Below, in pieces: positions 18,320 through 27,068 of a stretch of 64,000 nucleotides of DNA (the stretch's first letter is position 1; each line of letters opens with the position of its first letter). Origin of the DNA: PKWO01 sp036384915 (GTDB lineage Bacteria > Pseudomonadota > Gammaproteobacteria > Burkholderiales > Burkholderiaceae_D); contig DASVLJ010000015.1 of assembly GCA_036384915.1 (NCBI GenBank), forward strand, positions 62,001 through 126,000, written 5' to 3'. The notes below the pieces were generated by a model. That model was given only the letters and a program-made list of their open reading frames with translations. It did no database searches and had not been told where the DNA came from. The position numbers were made by a program, and so were the translations under genes.

Positions 18320-18850
18320 CTATAGCGGGCGGTTAGTGCCGGCATTTCTGGCTTTATGGGCTTCGATTCTTTGTTTTGCGGCCTCCAGCGCGCCAGGTGG
18401 CCACACATCAACTTGGCTACCATCTTTCATGTATTCGTCAGTGAAATTTATTGCGAACTGCTCGGCCGGATATTTGATTCCCTTGGCGAATGCAATGTCT
18501 TGATTTCGATACCAGAGATCCAAGATCGCAATATCGATTGTGGGCGAAAGCCCTAGCACTTCGCGCAATGATGCATGCCATTCAGTTGCGTTTGTCTTGA
18601 AAACCTTTTGCAAATTCATCGCCTGAATTGCCTTGGATTTCTCTGGCGGCAGTTGCCCGACGACATCCAGAATGTAATTTTCAAAGAACAAATAAACCGG
18701 GTTTTCCTTATAACGTTGTTGGGTCAAGGTGTTCATTTTTTGATCTTGCGCAATCGCCGATTGTGCAACCGTCGCGAATAGCGCGAAGCAAGTAATAGGT
18801 GAAATAAGAGCGCGCACGGAAAACGTCTGGTTTGTGAAACAAGGCAACAT
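18320..18850 (-). CDS. hypothetical secreted protein
   Basis: A 176-residue protein with an N-terminal signal peptide (about residues 1-35, ending in AIAQ). The mature part is mostly helical and contains DVVGQLPPEKSKAIQAMNLQKVF and a tryptophan-containing helix around AILDLWYRNQDIAF. I do not recognise the family. It is not closely coupled to any neighbour, and its codon use is less GC-biased than that of flanking operons, consistent with acquired DNA. Confidence 0.6.
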   Translation of the reverse strand: MLPCFTNQTFSVRALISPITCFALFATVAQSAIAQDQKMNTLTQQRYKENPVYLFFENYILDVVGQLPPEKSKAIQAMNLQKVFKTNATEWHASLREVLGLSPTIDIAILDLWYRNQDIAFAKGIKYPAEQFAINFTDEYMKDGSQVDVWPPGALEAAKQRIEAHKARNAGTNRPL

Positions 18851-19103
18851 GAAAGTGACACCGAATAGCCGGCAAGGCCTAGTGTCTGCTCCTGGCCGCC
18901 TTCAGTCGGTCGGTCCGTTGCCGCAAAGCGGACAAAATGTTACTGTCGCAACAATACAGGATTTTGGCGAAGGACTGCAATTAGGAATCGCTGCGAACCA
19001 GACCTATCAGCCATTAGCGGCCCCTCGTGAAAATCGCTAAAGCTGACATTCACTTCTTTTGTATCCGGCGTCAATTAACACACGTAATTTGTCAGGGAAT
19101 CAT

Positions 19104-19790
19104 ATGGTAAATATTCTTACTTCCGGCTGCGAAAATTTCGGACACCCCGAATTTCGTATTGAATTCGATCCAAAAGCAATGCTGGAGTCAGATGCATCTT
19201 ACTTCGCCGATATGCTAGTAGCCATGGTTCGAGACGGAAGCTGCTTTAAAAATGATCAGTCTTTTCAGGTCGGGTGGTCTTTCACAAAAATAGTTCTTGA
19301 GGACGATGGTTTCCTGACCTTCCTGGAACCCGATTTCAAATCGATGCCGATAGTTTGGCAACGGGGCTTAACAAATTCGTTGCGCCACTTGCGTCTCCAC
19401 AAGGATGTTGCGGAAAGCCTACTACCGACCGAGATGTTGGCAGTTCCATCGCTGCGTGAAAGCTGCATCATTTGCACTAAGTTAAGTGGCTCAAGTGACC
19501 TTCTTATGGATCGTCAAAATCAGCAGGGAAAAATTTCCGGATGGTTCTTGGGATGTCTTGACGAAGAGCATGACCATAACAATACGCAGTCTTTGCGCGT
19601 TATTTCACTTTATGAAGCCGTAGTGAATCATGCGCCGAGGGCTCTCGAATATCTAGGTCTTCCACCAGGGATATTGCTACTCCTCGGCAGTGGCACGCCA
19701 TCCATTATGTACAACGGGGATGCATTGAAAATTCGGAAGCATTCATATTTAGAAGCGTTTTTTGGAAAAGGGAACAAGCATAAGGGATAA
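19104..19790 (+). CDS. hypothetical protein, low-GC orphan
   Basis: A 228-residue cytoplasmic protein without signal peptide or membrane helix. I do not recognise the family. The start MVNIL is chosen because AGGGA lies six bases upstream; an ATG 15 codons earlier lacks a site. Base composition is visibly more AT-rich than the rest of the window, with many AT-ending codons, so horizontal acquisition is likely. The size and isolation resemble orphan immunity-type genes, but nothing in the sequence proves this. Confidence 0.6.
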   Translation: MVNILTSGCENFGHPEFRIEFDPKAMLESDASYFADMLVAMVRDGSCFKNDQSFQVGWSFTKIVLEDDGFLTFLEPDFKSMPIVWQRGLTNSLRHLRLHKDVAESLLPTEMLAVPSLRESCIICTKLSGSSDLLMDRQNQQGKISGWFLGCLDEEHDHNNTQSLRVISLYEAVVNHAPRALEYLGLPPGILLLLGSGTPSIMYNGDALKIRKHSYLEAFFGKGNKHKG

Positions 19791-20455
19791 ATTGAGCAGG
19801 AAGGAAGAATTTTAAAATATGACAGCTTTGAGGATTGTCGTGGTAGCGAACATCGAGTTTGCGCGACTGGAATGGGGTGAACTCATTAAATTTGACGCCA
19901 GCGAGCAATTAAATTAATCGACAACCAGCGTGACGTGATTCGGCTTTTAGAGTCCAAGCCGGAAGCCAAGGCGGTGTCGAAATGATGAGAACGCTGGTGT
20001 CATATTTGAAGCGCAACACTCATCAATTTAAGGGGCAAAGGAATTTTCAGCCAATTTCGCCCGCCCCTGGTCCAGCAATTCCGCAAAGACTTCAAGTGGA
20101 GTTAAATGTTTATTCCGGCCAACGGCGCCCAAGCGATGACCGGTTTGAGGGTATTGCCGACAAACGTCTTTGAAGGCAGTGTGTTGTCAACGGCCGGTTT
20201 GTGACGCACTGCGGCCTGTCGCGACCAGCCTTCCAATTTCTGGTGGCAAGATTACGATGCGAACGGGTGGCCGGATTGGTATGCGAATATGGACTCAAAA
20301 GCGGGTTAAACGGCCACGACGCTCGTTTTACCGCGCCGGCGTATTATCGGCGGGTATCGAAAGGGGCGTGGTTGAGTAGCAATCGGGGCGGTCACTAAGC
20401 GAATGCTCAGCAGCATAGCCGTTTCACCGTCGCGGAAGATCACAACCTTGCACGA
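19791..20455. other. 665-bp region without a gene
   Basis: No supportable coding sequence was found. Short frames here have no ribosome-binding sites and no family resemblance. Around 20205-20260 there is a segment similar to one at 22072-22128 on the other side of the ArsR cassette, suggesting remnants of a dispersed element. Confidence 0.5.
20205..20260 (+). repeat. left copy of a diverged flanking repeat
   Basis: Begins CGCACTGCGGCC and shares TTCCAA, CTGGTGGC, GATT and ATGC blocks, in the same order and nearly the same spacing, with 22072-22128. The two copies lie in the same orientation on either side of the reductase/AHSA1/ArsR cassette. The relationship is judged by eye and may be a decayed intergenic repeat. 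Confidence 0.35.
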
Positions 20456-21037
20456 TTAATTTCGTTTCACCTCGTATTGCAGGCACACGACGCCCGACGG
20501 GAAAATTTTACTGTTGACCAGCATGAGCCCAGTCTTGTCCTTGATGTTTTTGAACAAGGGAATGCCTTGCCCCAGCAGAATCGGATTGACGAATAGCCAG
20601 TACTCATCAATGAGGTTTTCCGCCATCAGCGCATGCGTGGCGGTGGGGCTTCCAAACATCAATATCTCGCTGCCTGCGCTGTGCTTGAGCTTGTTGATTT
20701 CATCGCTTAAATTGCCACCGATGATCTGCGTATTAACGTGATTTTTTTCCAGCAAGGTTTTCGACAGCACTACTTTGCGGGCGGTTTTATACCAGCGGGA
20801 ATGATTACGGTCATGCTGGCTGGCGTCGGGCTTATCGGCAGCGGTTGGCCAGTACGACTCCATCATCTCGAAGGTGGTGCGCCCGTATAAAGCGGTGTCG
20901 GTCTGCTGAATCCGTTGCTCCACGTATTCAAACAGGTCGGCGCTTATGCTTATCCAGCCCAGGCCGGCCGGCCCCTTCGCGGTGGAAGCAACAAAACCGT
21001 CCAGCGACACATGTACAAACGAAACGATTTTTCTCAT
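20456..21037 (-). CDS. dihydrofolate-reductase-family protein (RibD C-terminal type)
   Basis: A 193-residue protein of the RibD C-terminal / dihydrofolate reductase-like family (YyaP/YqjY type), opening with the typical VSFVHVSLDGFVA strand. It carries the family pattern ALYGRTTFEMMESYWP and the nucleotide-contact stretch IIGGNLSDEI. It probably reduces a small substrate with NADPH, but the natural substrate of such stand-alone proteins is not known. It is the last gene of a leftward set after ArsR and AHSA1, with a 14-base gap, and likely shares their control. Confidence 0.8.
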   Translation of the reverse strand: MRKIVSFVHVSLDGFVASTAKGPAGLGWISISADLFEYVEQRIQQTDTALYGRTTFEMMESYWPTAADKPDASQHDRNHSRWYKTARKVVLSKTLLEKNHVNTQIIGGNLSDEINKLKHSAGSEILMFGSPTATHALMAENLIDEYWLFVNPILLGQGIPLFKNIKDKTGLMLVNSKIFPSGVVCLQYEVKRN

Positions 21038-21051
21038 GATCTTTTCCTTGA

Positions 21052-21543
21052 TTAAGTTTTGATTACATAGCCGGCAAGGCGCGCCAGGGTTTGGTTGCCG
21101 CCTTCAACCGCACCAATTTTCTCCACCGCCATGTTGCGTTCATGCGCGGTAGGAAAAAGCAAATGGATCGTCACCTTGGTTTGCCCATCCACCGCCTCGA
21201 ACGTCCACATCGCCTCGAACATGGCTTTCGGGTCGCCCTTGTATGTGCCGCCGGTGCAAAACTCGATGCGGTGAGGCTTGTCGATCACGGTATAGACGCT
21301 GCGGCTCGGATAGTCTCTCCCATCCGGTCCGTGCATGACATGGTGCCACTCGCCTCCCACGCGAAAATCAAGTTTCTCCAGCGTGTTGGTAAAACCATTC
21401 GGCCCCCACCAATGCACGATATGTTCAGGTTTGGTCATGGCCTCCCATACCAATTCGCGCGGCGCGTCTATCAAGCGCGACATGATGATTTCGCGGTCGC
21501 TGGTCTCGGCATGGCTGGTGGCGTTATTTTTTTTGTCCTGCAC
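21052..21543 (-). CDS. SRPBCC / AHSA1-family protein
   Basis: A 163-residue START-like ligand-binding domain protein of the activator-of-Hsp90 homology family. Characteristic features are ISRLIDAPRELVWEAMT-like opening strands, HWWGPNGFTNT and a DFRVGGEWHHVM strand. GTG at 21543 was chosen because GGAG lies seven bases upstream and gives the usual family N-terminus; the ATG at 21576 would overlap ArsR by 53 bases. The gene overlaps the arsR end by 20 bases. The ArsR-AHSA1 pair is a common arrangement in bacteria, with the regulator controlling a hydrophobic-ligand-binding partner. Confidence 0.85.
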   Translation of the reverse strand: MQDKKNNATSHAETSDREIIMSRLIDAPRELVWEAMTKPEHIVHWWGPNGFTNTLEKLDFRVGGEWHHVMHGPDGRDYPSRSVYTVIDKPHRIEFCTGGTYKGDPKAMFEAMWTFEAVDGQTKVTIHLLFPTAHERNMAVEKIGAVEGGNQTLARLAGYVIKT

Positions 21544-21877
21544 TTTTCGTCTCCGCGGATTGAAGGTTTTTAACATATGCCTCGAGTCGATCGAGGCCCT
21601 GTTCCCAATGCTGGCGATATTGGCCGATAAAATCGGCAGCCTCGTGCAGCGGTGCGGCATGGAGCTGGCAGGGGCGCCATTGCGCTTGACGGCCCTGTGT
21701 GATCAGTTTGGCGCGCTGCAACACCTTGAGGTGCTTCGTTATCGCAGAAGGACTCATCGAGAACGGCTTGGCAAGTTCGTTGACCGTTGTCTCACCCAGT
21801 GCCAGCCGCGCAAGAATGGCGCGACGGGTTGGGTCGGCTAGCGCGGCGAATGTGATGCTCAGTGAGTCAGTATTCAT
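21524..21877 (-). CDS. ArsR-family transcriptional regulator
   Basis: A 117-residue winged-helix repressor (FAALADPTRRAILARLALGE, then the recognition helix around FSMSPSAITKHLKVLQRAKLI). The metal-binding ELCVCDL motif of classical ArsR is missing, as in SdpR-like members that respond to a partner or another signal. It heads the leftward ArsR-AHSA1-reductase cassette and is likely autoregulatory through the palindrome GGTTAATTAACC 17 bases upstream of the start. Confidence 0.88.
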   Translation of the reverse strand: MNTDSLSITFAALADPTRRAILARLALGETTVNELAKPFSMSPSAITKHLKVLQRAKLITQGRQAQWRPCQLHAAPLHEAADFIGQYRQHWEQGLDRLEAYVKNLQSAETKSAGQKK

Positions 21878-21893
21878 TTATATTACATCAATT

Positions 21894-21905
21894 GGTTAAT
21901 TAACC
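21894..21905. promoter_or_regulatory. probable ArsR operator
   Basis: GGTTAATTAACC is a perfect 12-bp palindrome immediately upstream of the arsR-type gene, in an AT-rich segment where its promoter must lie. AT-rich palindromes of this kind are typical ArsR/SmtB-family targets. Binding is inferred from position. Confidence 0.55.
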
Positions 21906-22071
21906 TTATGGTGAAATATAGATGGCTTTGAAATCCGTGTCAATGAAAATTCGCTCATTGCCGTCTCGACGCGGCGTTGATCCAACCACGGGAACTCACC
22001 GGTAGCCGTGTAGATGGTATCGGCGACTGCCCGCATGTAGATTCCTTGCGCCTTGTCTGCCCGGCGTCCGG

Positions 22072-22128
22072 CGCACTGCGGCCGTGACCTGACGTGGTTT
22101 CCAAGCGCTGGTGGCGGGATTGAAATGC
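22072..22128 (+). repeat. right copy of a diverged flanking repeat
   Basis: Partner of 20205-20260. It shares an initial CGCACTGCGGCC and downstream TTCCAA and CTGGTGGC blocks, with one base of length difference between them. Confidence 0.35.
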
Positions 22129-22422
22129 AATTCGACGACAAGCTCGAAATACCAATGCCCGGCAAGGAAAATGGCCGTTGAGGGCGGCTCTCCGCGTGAT
22201 CCTGAGTGGCGTCAAACGTCTTGTGGTGGTGTAAAAAAATATATAAAAATCAAACACTTGTGACCTGGAAGGTTTTTGGAAGACAGGTATCGAAGGGGCT
22301 GGACTACAGTCCACGCAAGCGATGCAGCCATGCGGGTTTGCGGCGCCGCAGGGCCGTTAAGGCTTGGGCCTTGGCACCCGCTTTGGCGGCTGATCGATCG
22401 ACTGTCTTAAAAGGCTGAAAAG

Positions 22423-23280
22423 ATGAGCAAAGTACAACAATGGAGCCTTCCCGTCGCGGAAACCGCGGCGGAACGCGACGGCAAGATTCCTGCCGTCGAA
22501 GTGGAAGCTGCCTTGGCGCATATCCTGACCAGCCAGGTTTTTGCCAAGGCGCCGCGCATGCGCCGCCTGTTGCGCACCCTGGTGGAGAAGACGCTGGGCG
22601 GCGCCGGGCACGAAGTCAACGAATTTACCATCGGCGTCGAGGTGTTCGGGCGCGACGAAAGCAGTTACTGCACTGGCGAGGATTCGCTGGTGCGGGTTCA
22701 GGTCGGCCGCCTGCGCGAGCGCCTGAACGTGTATTACGCGGGGCCGGGGCAGGATGCGCCGTTGATGATATCGATCCCGTTGGGCCGCTACGTGCCGCAG
22801 TTCCGCCGCCAGGAACCGGCCGTGAAGCGCGTTGCGGCGGGCGGCGCCTTGCTGCTGGTTCCTTTCGCGGGGATTGGGCAGTTTGGAGAAGGCGGGCACT
22901 GTGCCTCGTTCTCGCAAGGCTTCAACGAAGAACTGCGTTTTCGCCTGCTGTCCTTGTTCGGCCGCGCCCTGGCTGGCCAAGGCGCATTTTCGGGGGCTGG
23001 CGGCAACGCGCTTCATGCGGCAGGCGCGGCGTCGCGCTTCCAGTTGGAGGGTAGCCTGCGCGTCGAAGCGGGGCGCGTACGCATCGCCGCGCGCCTGATT
23101 GACCGTTGCGAAGACCGTGTCGATTGGTACGTCCAATTCGATCGCACCGGCACATTGGATATCTCCCTGCAGGAAGACATTGCCTCGGAAATTTGCGATG
23201 GCTTGCGCAGTTTGGACGCGACGCGGGATATGCTGCATGTCCCTCCCGGCCAGCCTCAATTTCATTTGCGGGCCGGTTGA
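22423..23280 (+). CDS. hypothetical protein with winged-helix-like N-terminal domain
   Basis: A 285-residue cytoplasmic protein. The first half carries a pattern seen at the N-terminus of many regulatory and adenylate-cyclase-like proteins: EFTIGVEVFGRD, then DSLVRVQVGRLRERLNVYYAGPG and ISIPLGRYVPQF. This is predicted to be a helical DNA- or protein-binding unit. The C-terminal half is unassigned but contains FQLEGSLRVEAGRVRIAARLIDRCEDRVDW. That is the strand pattern of the FlgO/TolB-like domain often paired with this N-terminus. The usual middle membrane or TPR part is absent. It stands alone and converges on the efflux operon. Confidence 0.65.
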   Translation: MSKVQQWSLPVAETAAERDGKIPAVEVEAALAHILTSQVFAKAPRMRRLLRTLVEKTLGGAGHEVNEFTIGVEVFGRDESSYCTGEDSLVRVQVGRLRERLNVYYAGPGQDAPLMISIPLGRYVPQFRRQEPAVKRVAAGGALLLVPFAGIGQFGEGGHCASFSQGFNEELRFRLLSLFGRALAGQGAFSGAGGNALHAAGAASRFQLEGSLRVEAGRVRIAARLIDRCEDRVDWYVQFDRTGTLDISLQEDIASEICDGLRSLDATRDMLHVPPGQPQFHLRAG

Positions 23281-23378
23281 ATGCTGCCCGATCGGACCGA
23301 TCCATCACGCCACGAGGCCAAAAAATGGCCGGAAATGACTGGAAATGGCTGTAGATATCCTGAAAAGATCGGGAAGTC

Positions 23379-24809
23379 CTACTCCTCCGCGTTTCCGCCG
23401 AGCGCTTTGTAGAGCAAGACCAAGTCTTCTGCCAGGGCCTGGCGCGTCGCCAATTGCTGATCTGCCAAGCCTTCGCGCTGGATGCGCGTATTGAGCAGGT
23501 CGATGCGCGGCGCTTCGCCGGCGTCCACGCGCTTTTGCGTCAAGTCGATCTGGCCCGATTGCAGGGAATAGGCGGCGTCCAGCCTGGCCAGCCTGCCGTG
23601 GTCGCCCTGGCAGCGCAGCATGGCCGATTCGGTATCGGCCAGGGCGGCAAGCACCGCCTTGCGGTAGCCGGACAGGGCCGCGTCTTGCGCGGCCCGGCTT
23701 TGCGCTATCTCCGCCCGCACCTGGCCGCCGTTGAGAATCGGCACATAGAGTTGCGGGCCGATGTTCCAGTAGCGGCTGGCCTGCCGGCCGAATTGGCCGG
23801 GATGGATGCTTTCCCAGCCGGCGTCGCCCACCAGGGTGAAGCGCGGATATTGGTCGGCCATGGCCGCGCCGACTTCGGCGGTGGCCGACGCCAGCTGGCG
23901 TTCGGCGGCGCGGATGTCGGGGCGGCGCTCGAGCACACGCGAGCTGACGGCGAAGTGCCTTGCTTCGGGCAGCACCGGCCCGGCCGACGCATTGCCCAGT
24001 TGTGCGGCAATCGCTTCGCGCGGCATGCCTGTCAGGGGAATGAGCGCGGCGACGGCCGCTTGCGCTGCGGCTTCCAGCGGCGGCAGGGCGGCTTCGGCGT
24101 TTTGCACGGCAACCTCGGCTTGCGTCACCTCGATGTCGCTGGCCATGCCGGCCGCGCGCTGCAGCCGGACCAGGCCGGATAATTCGCGCTCGTCCGCCGC
24201 GGCCACGCGCGCATTGGCGATGCGCAGTTGCAGATGGCGGTAGTCCAATACATTGCGCGCCGTTTCGGCACTGATGCTCAAGGCCACGGCTTCGCGCTGC
24301 GCCTCCATGCCGCCCACCCTGGCCCTGGCCGATTCGACAGTGCGCGCGGTGTGTCCGAACAGGTCGATTTCCCACGAGGCGTCGAGGCCGCCGCGGTAGT
24401 CGGTGAAGCCGGTCTGCGGATTGGGAAAGGGGATATTGGCGAAATTCTCGCCCTCCTTGCTGATTTGGTCGCGCCCCACGCGCCCTGTGCCGCTGACCTG
24501 CAGCGCCTGGGCGCCGGCGGCTTGCGTTACGCCGGCGCGGGCCTGGCGGATGTTGGCTTCCGCCGTGGCGATGTCGGGGCTCTGCCGCAATGCCGCCTGC
24601 ACCAGCGCATTCAAGCCGGCGTCCTGGAAGCCGTACCACCAGGCATCGCGCTCCGTGATATGGGCCATGCCGGCATGCGCGGGCGCGGCGTTGAATTGCC
24701 CGGGCGCGGCCTGCTCCGGCGTGATGCGCTCGTAGGTCGGCCCGACGGCGCAGCCGGCCAGAGAGCCGGCGAGTGCGAGTGCCAGGATGATGTCGATTCG
24801 AAGTGTCAT
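23379..24809 (-). CDS. NodT-family outer-membrane efflux lipoprotein
   Basis: Outer-membrane channel (TolC/OprM-like) of 476 residues with a lipoprotein signal ending SLAGC (Cys20) and GPTYER immediately after, typical of the RND/NodT family. Two repeated helical hairpin sections follow (AEANIRQARAGV, AQSRAAQDAALSGYRKAVLAAL), as expected for the periplasmic barrel. Its start overlaps the stop of the upstream permease gene by 4 bases. It completes a trans-envelope efflux pump with the Ybh-type ABC genes; E. coli ybhGFSR lacks such a linked gene. Confidence 0.9.
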   Translation of the reverse strand: MTLRIDIILALALAGSLAGCAVGPTYERITPEQAAPGQFNAAPAHAGMAHITERDAWWYGFQDAGLNALVQAALRQSPDIATAEANIRQARAGVTQAAGAQALQVSGTGRVGRDQISKEGENFANIPFPNPQTGFTDYRGGLDASWEIDLFGHTARTVESARARVGGMEAQREAVALSISAETARNVLDYRHLQLRIANARVAAADERELSGLVRLQRAAGMASDIEVTQAEVAVQNAEAALPPLEAAAQAAVAALIPLTGMPREAIAAQLGNASAGPVLPEARHFAVSSRVLERRPDIRAAERQLASATAEVGAAMADQYPRFTLVGDAGWESIHPGQFGRQASRYWNIGPQLYVPILNGGQVRAEIAQSRAAQDAALSGYRKAVLAALADTESAMLRCQGDHGRLARLDAAYSLQSGQIDLTQKRVDAGEAPRIDLLNTRIQREGLADQQLATRQALAEDLVLLYKALGGNAEE

Positions 24810-25906
24810 TGTCCGCTCCGGTTACGGAATAGCACGTAGGCGATGCCCATGTTGACCAGGCCGATGGCCATCAGCGGCCAGATGTGGGGCCAGGCCTGGG
24901 ACAAGCCATAGCCCTTGAGGAAGATGCCCTTGACCACGATGATGAAGTGGGTCAGCGGATCGACCGCGCTGATCCAGCGCAACGGCAGCGGCATGTTTTC
25001 CACCGGCGCCATGTAGCCGGAGAGGATCACGGCCGGGCTCATGAAGCCGAAGGTGCCGAGGAAGGCTTGCTGCTGGCTGTTGCAGAATGCCGAAATCAGC
25101 AACCCGCAGCCGGCCAGGGCGAAGCCGTAGCACACCATCGCCCCGTAAAGCACGAGCGCGCTGCCGCCGAAGGGCACGCGGTAGAAGAATACGGAAGCGA
25201 TGATGATGATGGTTCCCTGTACCATCGCGACCAGGATGCCGGGGATGGCCTTGCCCGCCATGATGTAAGCCGGCGTCAGCGGCGACACCAGCAACTGGTC
25301 GAAGGTGCCTTCCTCGCGCTCGCGCGCCACCGAAAGCGCCGTGATGATGAGGCAGCCGACCGTGGTGATGATGGCCACCAGGCTGGGCAGCACGAACCAC
25401 CGGTATTCGAGATTCGGGTTGTACAGGTTCTGCACCACCAGGCTGGCCGGCAGCGGCTGGCCGAGCCGTTCGGCGGCGTAGCCGGTCACGACCTGCGCGG
25501 CATAGCCGTAGGCGATCTGGGCGCTGTTGGAACGGCGTCCGTCGATCAAGGCTTGCACCACGCCGGGCTGGCCGCGTTCGAGCCTGCGCGAAAAGTCGTT
25601 CGGAATCCGCACGACCAGCAAGGCGCGCTGGCGGTCGATCGTCTCGCGCACTTCCTTTTCGCTATAGAGGTAGATGACCGTGGGAAAGGCCTTGGCGGCG
25701 GCCAGGCGCTGCACCAGCTCGGTCGATGCCGTGCCGCCATCCTGGTTGAAGACGGCCAGCGTGCTGTTCTTCACTTCGAGCGTGGCGGCGAGCGGGAACA
25801 GCACCAGTTGCAGCACGACCGGCATGAACAGCATGCGCCGGCCCATGGGGCTGGAGAGCAGCACCTGCAATTCCTTGCGGATCAGGGTGACGAGGGCGTG
25901 GATCAT
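24806..25906 (-). CDS. ybhR: ABC-2 type efflux permease, YbhR-like
   Basis: Inner-membrane permease of 366 residues. One N-terminal helix (about 24-42) is followed by a large periplasmic domain and then five helices from about residue 175 to the end, the ABC-2 layout of YbhR/YhhJ proteins. The loop VAREREEGTFDQLLVSPL is the conserved cytoplasmic coupling segment. It pairs with the YbhS-like permease 10 bases upstream to form a heterodimer driven by the YbhF-like ATPase. Confidence 0.88.
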   Translation of the reverse strand: MIHALVTLIRKELQVLLSSPMGRRMLFMPVVLQLVLFPLAATLEVKNSTLAVFNQDGGTASTELVQRLAAAKAFPTVIYLYSEKEVRETIDRQRALLVVRIPNDFSRRLERGQPGVVQALIDGRRSNSAQIAYGYAAQVVTGYAAERLGQPLPASLVVQNLYNPNLEYRWFVLPSLVAIITTVGCLIITALSVAREREEGTFDQLLVSPLTPAYIMAGKAIPGILVAMVQGTIIIIASVFFYRVPFGGSALVLYGAMVCYGFALAGCGLLISAFCNSQQQAFLGTFGFMSPAVILSGYMAPVENMPLPLRWISAVDPLTHFIIVVKGIFLKGYGLSQAWPHIWPLMAIGLVNMGIAYVLFRNRSGQ

Positions 25907-25916
25907 AGACAGGCTC

Positions 25917-27068
25917 CTAATCGTCGAGCCGGCGCCCGAATTTCATCATGGTCAGCCCGAGCCAGAAGATCGAGGATACGAGCAGGAAAGCGGCATTGAC
26001 CGCCAGCACGGGCCAGATGTCGCCGGCCTGGAACAGCGTCTGCAAGGCGTTGACGAAGTAGCGCGCCGGAATGAAATAGGTGACCGCCTGGATCGCCTTG
26101 GGCATGCTGCTGATTTCGAACACGTAGCCCGAGAGCATGGTGGCCGGCAGGAAAGCGGCCGTCAGCGCCGCCTGCGCTGCCATCAACTGGTTGCGCGTGG
26201 TGGTCGAGAGCAGCAGGCCCAGGCCGAGGCCGCTGCCGAGGAACAGGCTGCCGACCACGAACAGGGCCAGGAGCGAGCCGCGATACGGCACGCCGATGAC
26301 GGCGGTCGTCATCAGTACGCACAGCGTCATGGCGCAGATGCCCAGCACGTAGTAGGGCAGGATCTTCGACAGCAGCAGCTCCATGCGCGTGACGGGCGTG
26401 GAGAGCACCGATTCCATCGTGCCGCGCTCCCATTCGCGCGCGATGACGAGCGAGGTGAGCATGGCGCCGATGATGGTCATAATGACCGAGATCGAGCCGG
26501 GCAGGAGGAAGTTGCGCGAGGACGTGCTCGGGTTGAACCAGTAGCGCGGGCTCAGGTCGATCAGGGGCGGTTGCGGCAAGCCCTGGTCGGCGTTGCGCGC
26601 GCCCAGCCAGGTTTGCCAGGCGCCCTGCAGGTAGCTGCCGAGGAAGCTGGCCGTGTTGGGCTCGGCGCCGTCGGTCAGGACCTGGATCGCAGCGGCGCCC
26701 TTGCCCTGCCGCACCTTGGCGGAAAAGTCGGAAGCGATCACCACCATGCCGCGCACCTCGCCTGCTTCCAGCAGGGTTTTGGCATGCACGCGCGAGCCGT
26801 CGCGCACCACGTCGAAATAGCGCGAGCCTTCCAGCGTCTGGGCGAAGCGGTGCGCTTCGGCGCCGGCGTCTTCCACCACTACGGCTATCTTGACCGTATT
26901 GGCGTCGAGATTGATGCCGAAGCCGAAGATGAGCAGGAGAATCACCGGCAGCACGAAGGCGATCAGGATGCTGCTCGGGTCGCGCACGATCTGGGCCGAT
27001 TCCTTGCGGCACAGGGCCCACAGGCGGCGCAGGTTGACCGAACCGATATGCATGTCGGCAAGCTTCAT
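25917..27068 (-). CDS. ybhS: ABC-2 type efflux permease, YbhS-like
   Basis: A 383-residue permease with the same topology as its neighbour and the conserved loop IAREWERGTMESVLSTPV. Its start overlaps the ybhF-like stop by 4 bases (ATGA), implying translational coupling. The order regulator, HlyD, double ATPase, YbhS, YbhR is identical to that of the E. coli cecR-ybhGFSR locus, which supports the symbol. Confidence 0.88.
   Translation of the reverse strand: MKLADMHIGSVNLRRLWALCRKESAQIVRDPSSILIAFVLPVILLLIFGFGINLDANTVKIAVVVEDAGAEAHRFAQTLEGSRYFDVVRDGSRVHAKTLLEAGEVRGMVVIASDFSAKVRQGKGAAAIQVLTDGAEPNTASFLGSYLQGAWQTWLGARNADQGLPQPPLIDLSPRYWFNPSTSSRNFLLPGSISVIMTIIGAMLTSLVIAREWERGTMESVLSTPVTRMELLLSKILPYYVLGICAMTLCVLMTTAVIGVPYRGSLLALFVVGSLFLGSGLGLGLLLSTTTRNQLMAAQAALTAAFLPATMLSGYVFEISSMPKAIQAVTYFIPARYFVNALQTLFQAGDIWPVLAVNAAFLLVSSIFWLGLTMMKFGRRLDD

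Larger units (their letters stand above)
21878..22422. other. 545-bp intergenic region
   Basis: Holds the ArsR promoter and operator at its left end and the right copy of the flanking repeat (22072-22128). An AT-rich patch lies near 22231-22255. I see no gene in it. Confidence 0.5.

Noticed and set aside
23316..23330. GGCCA-AAAAA-TGGCC hairpin between convergent genes as a terminator
   Set aside because: Only a 5-bp stem and no T-run; too weak to call.
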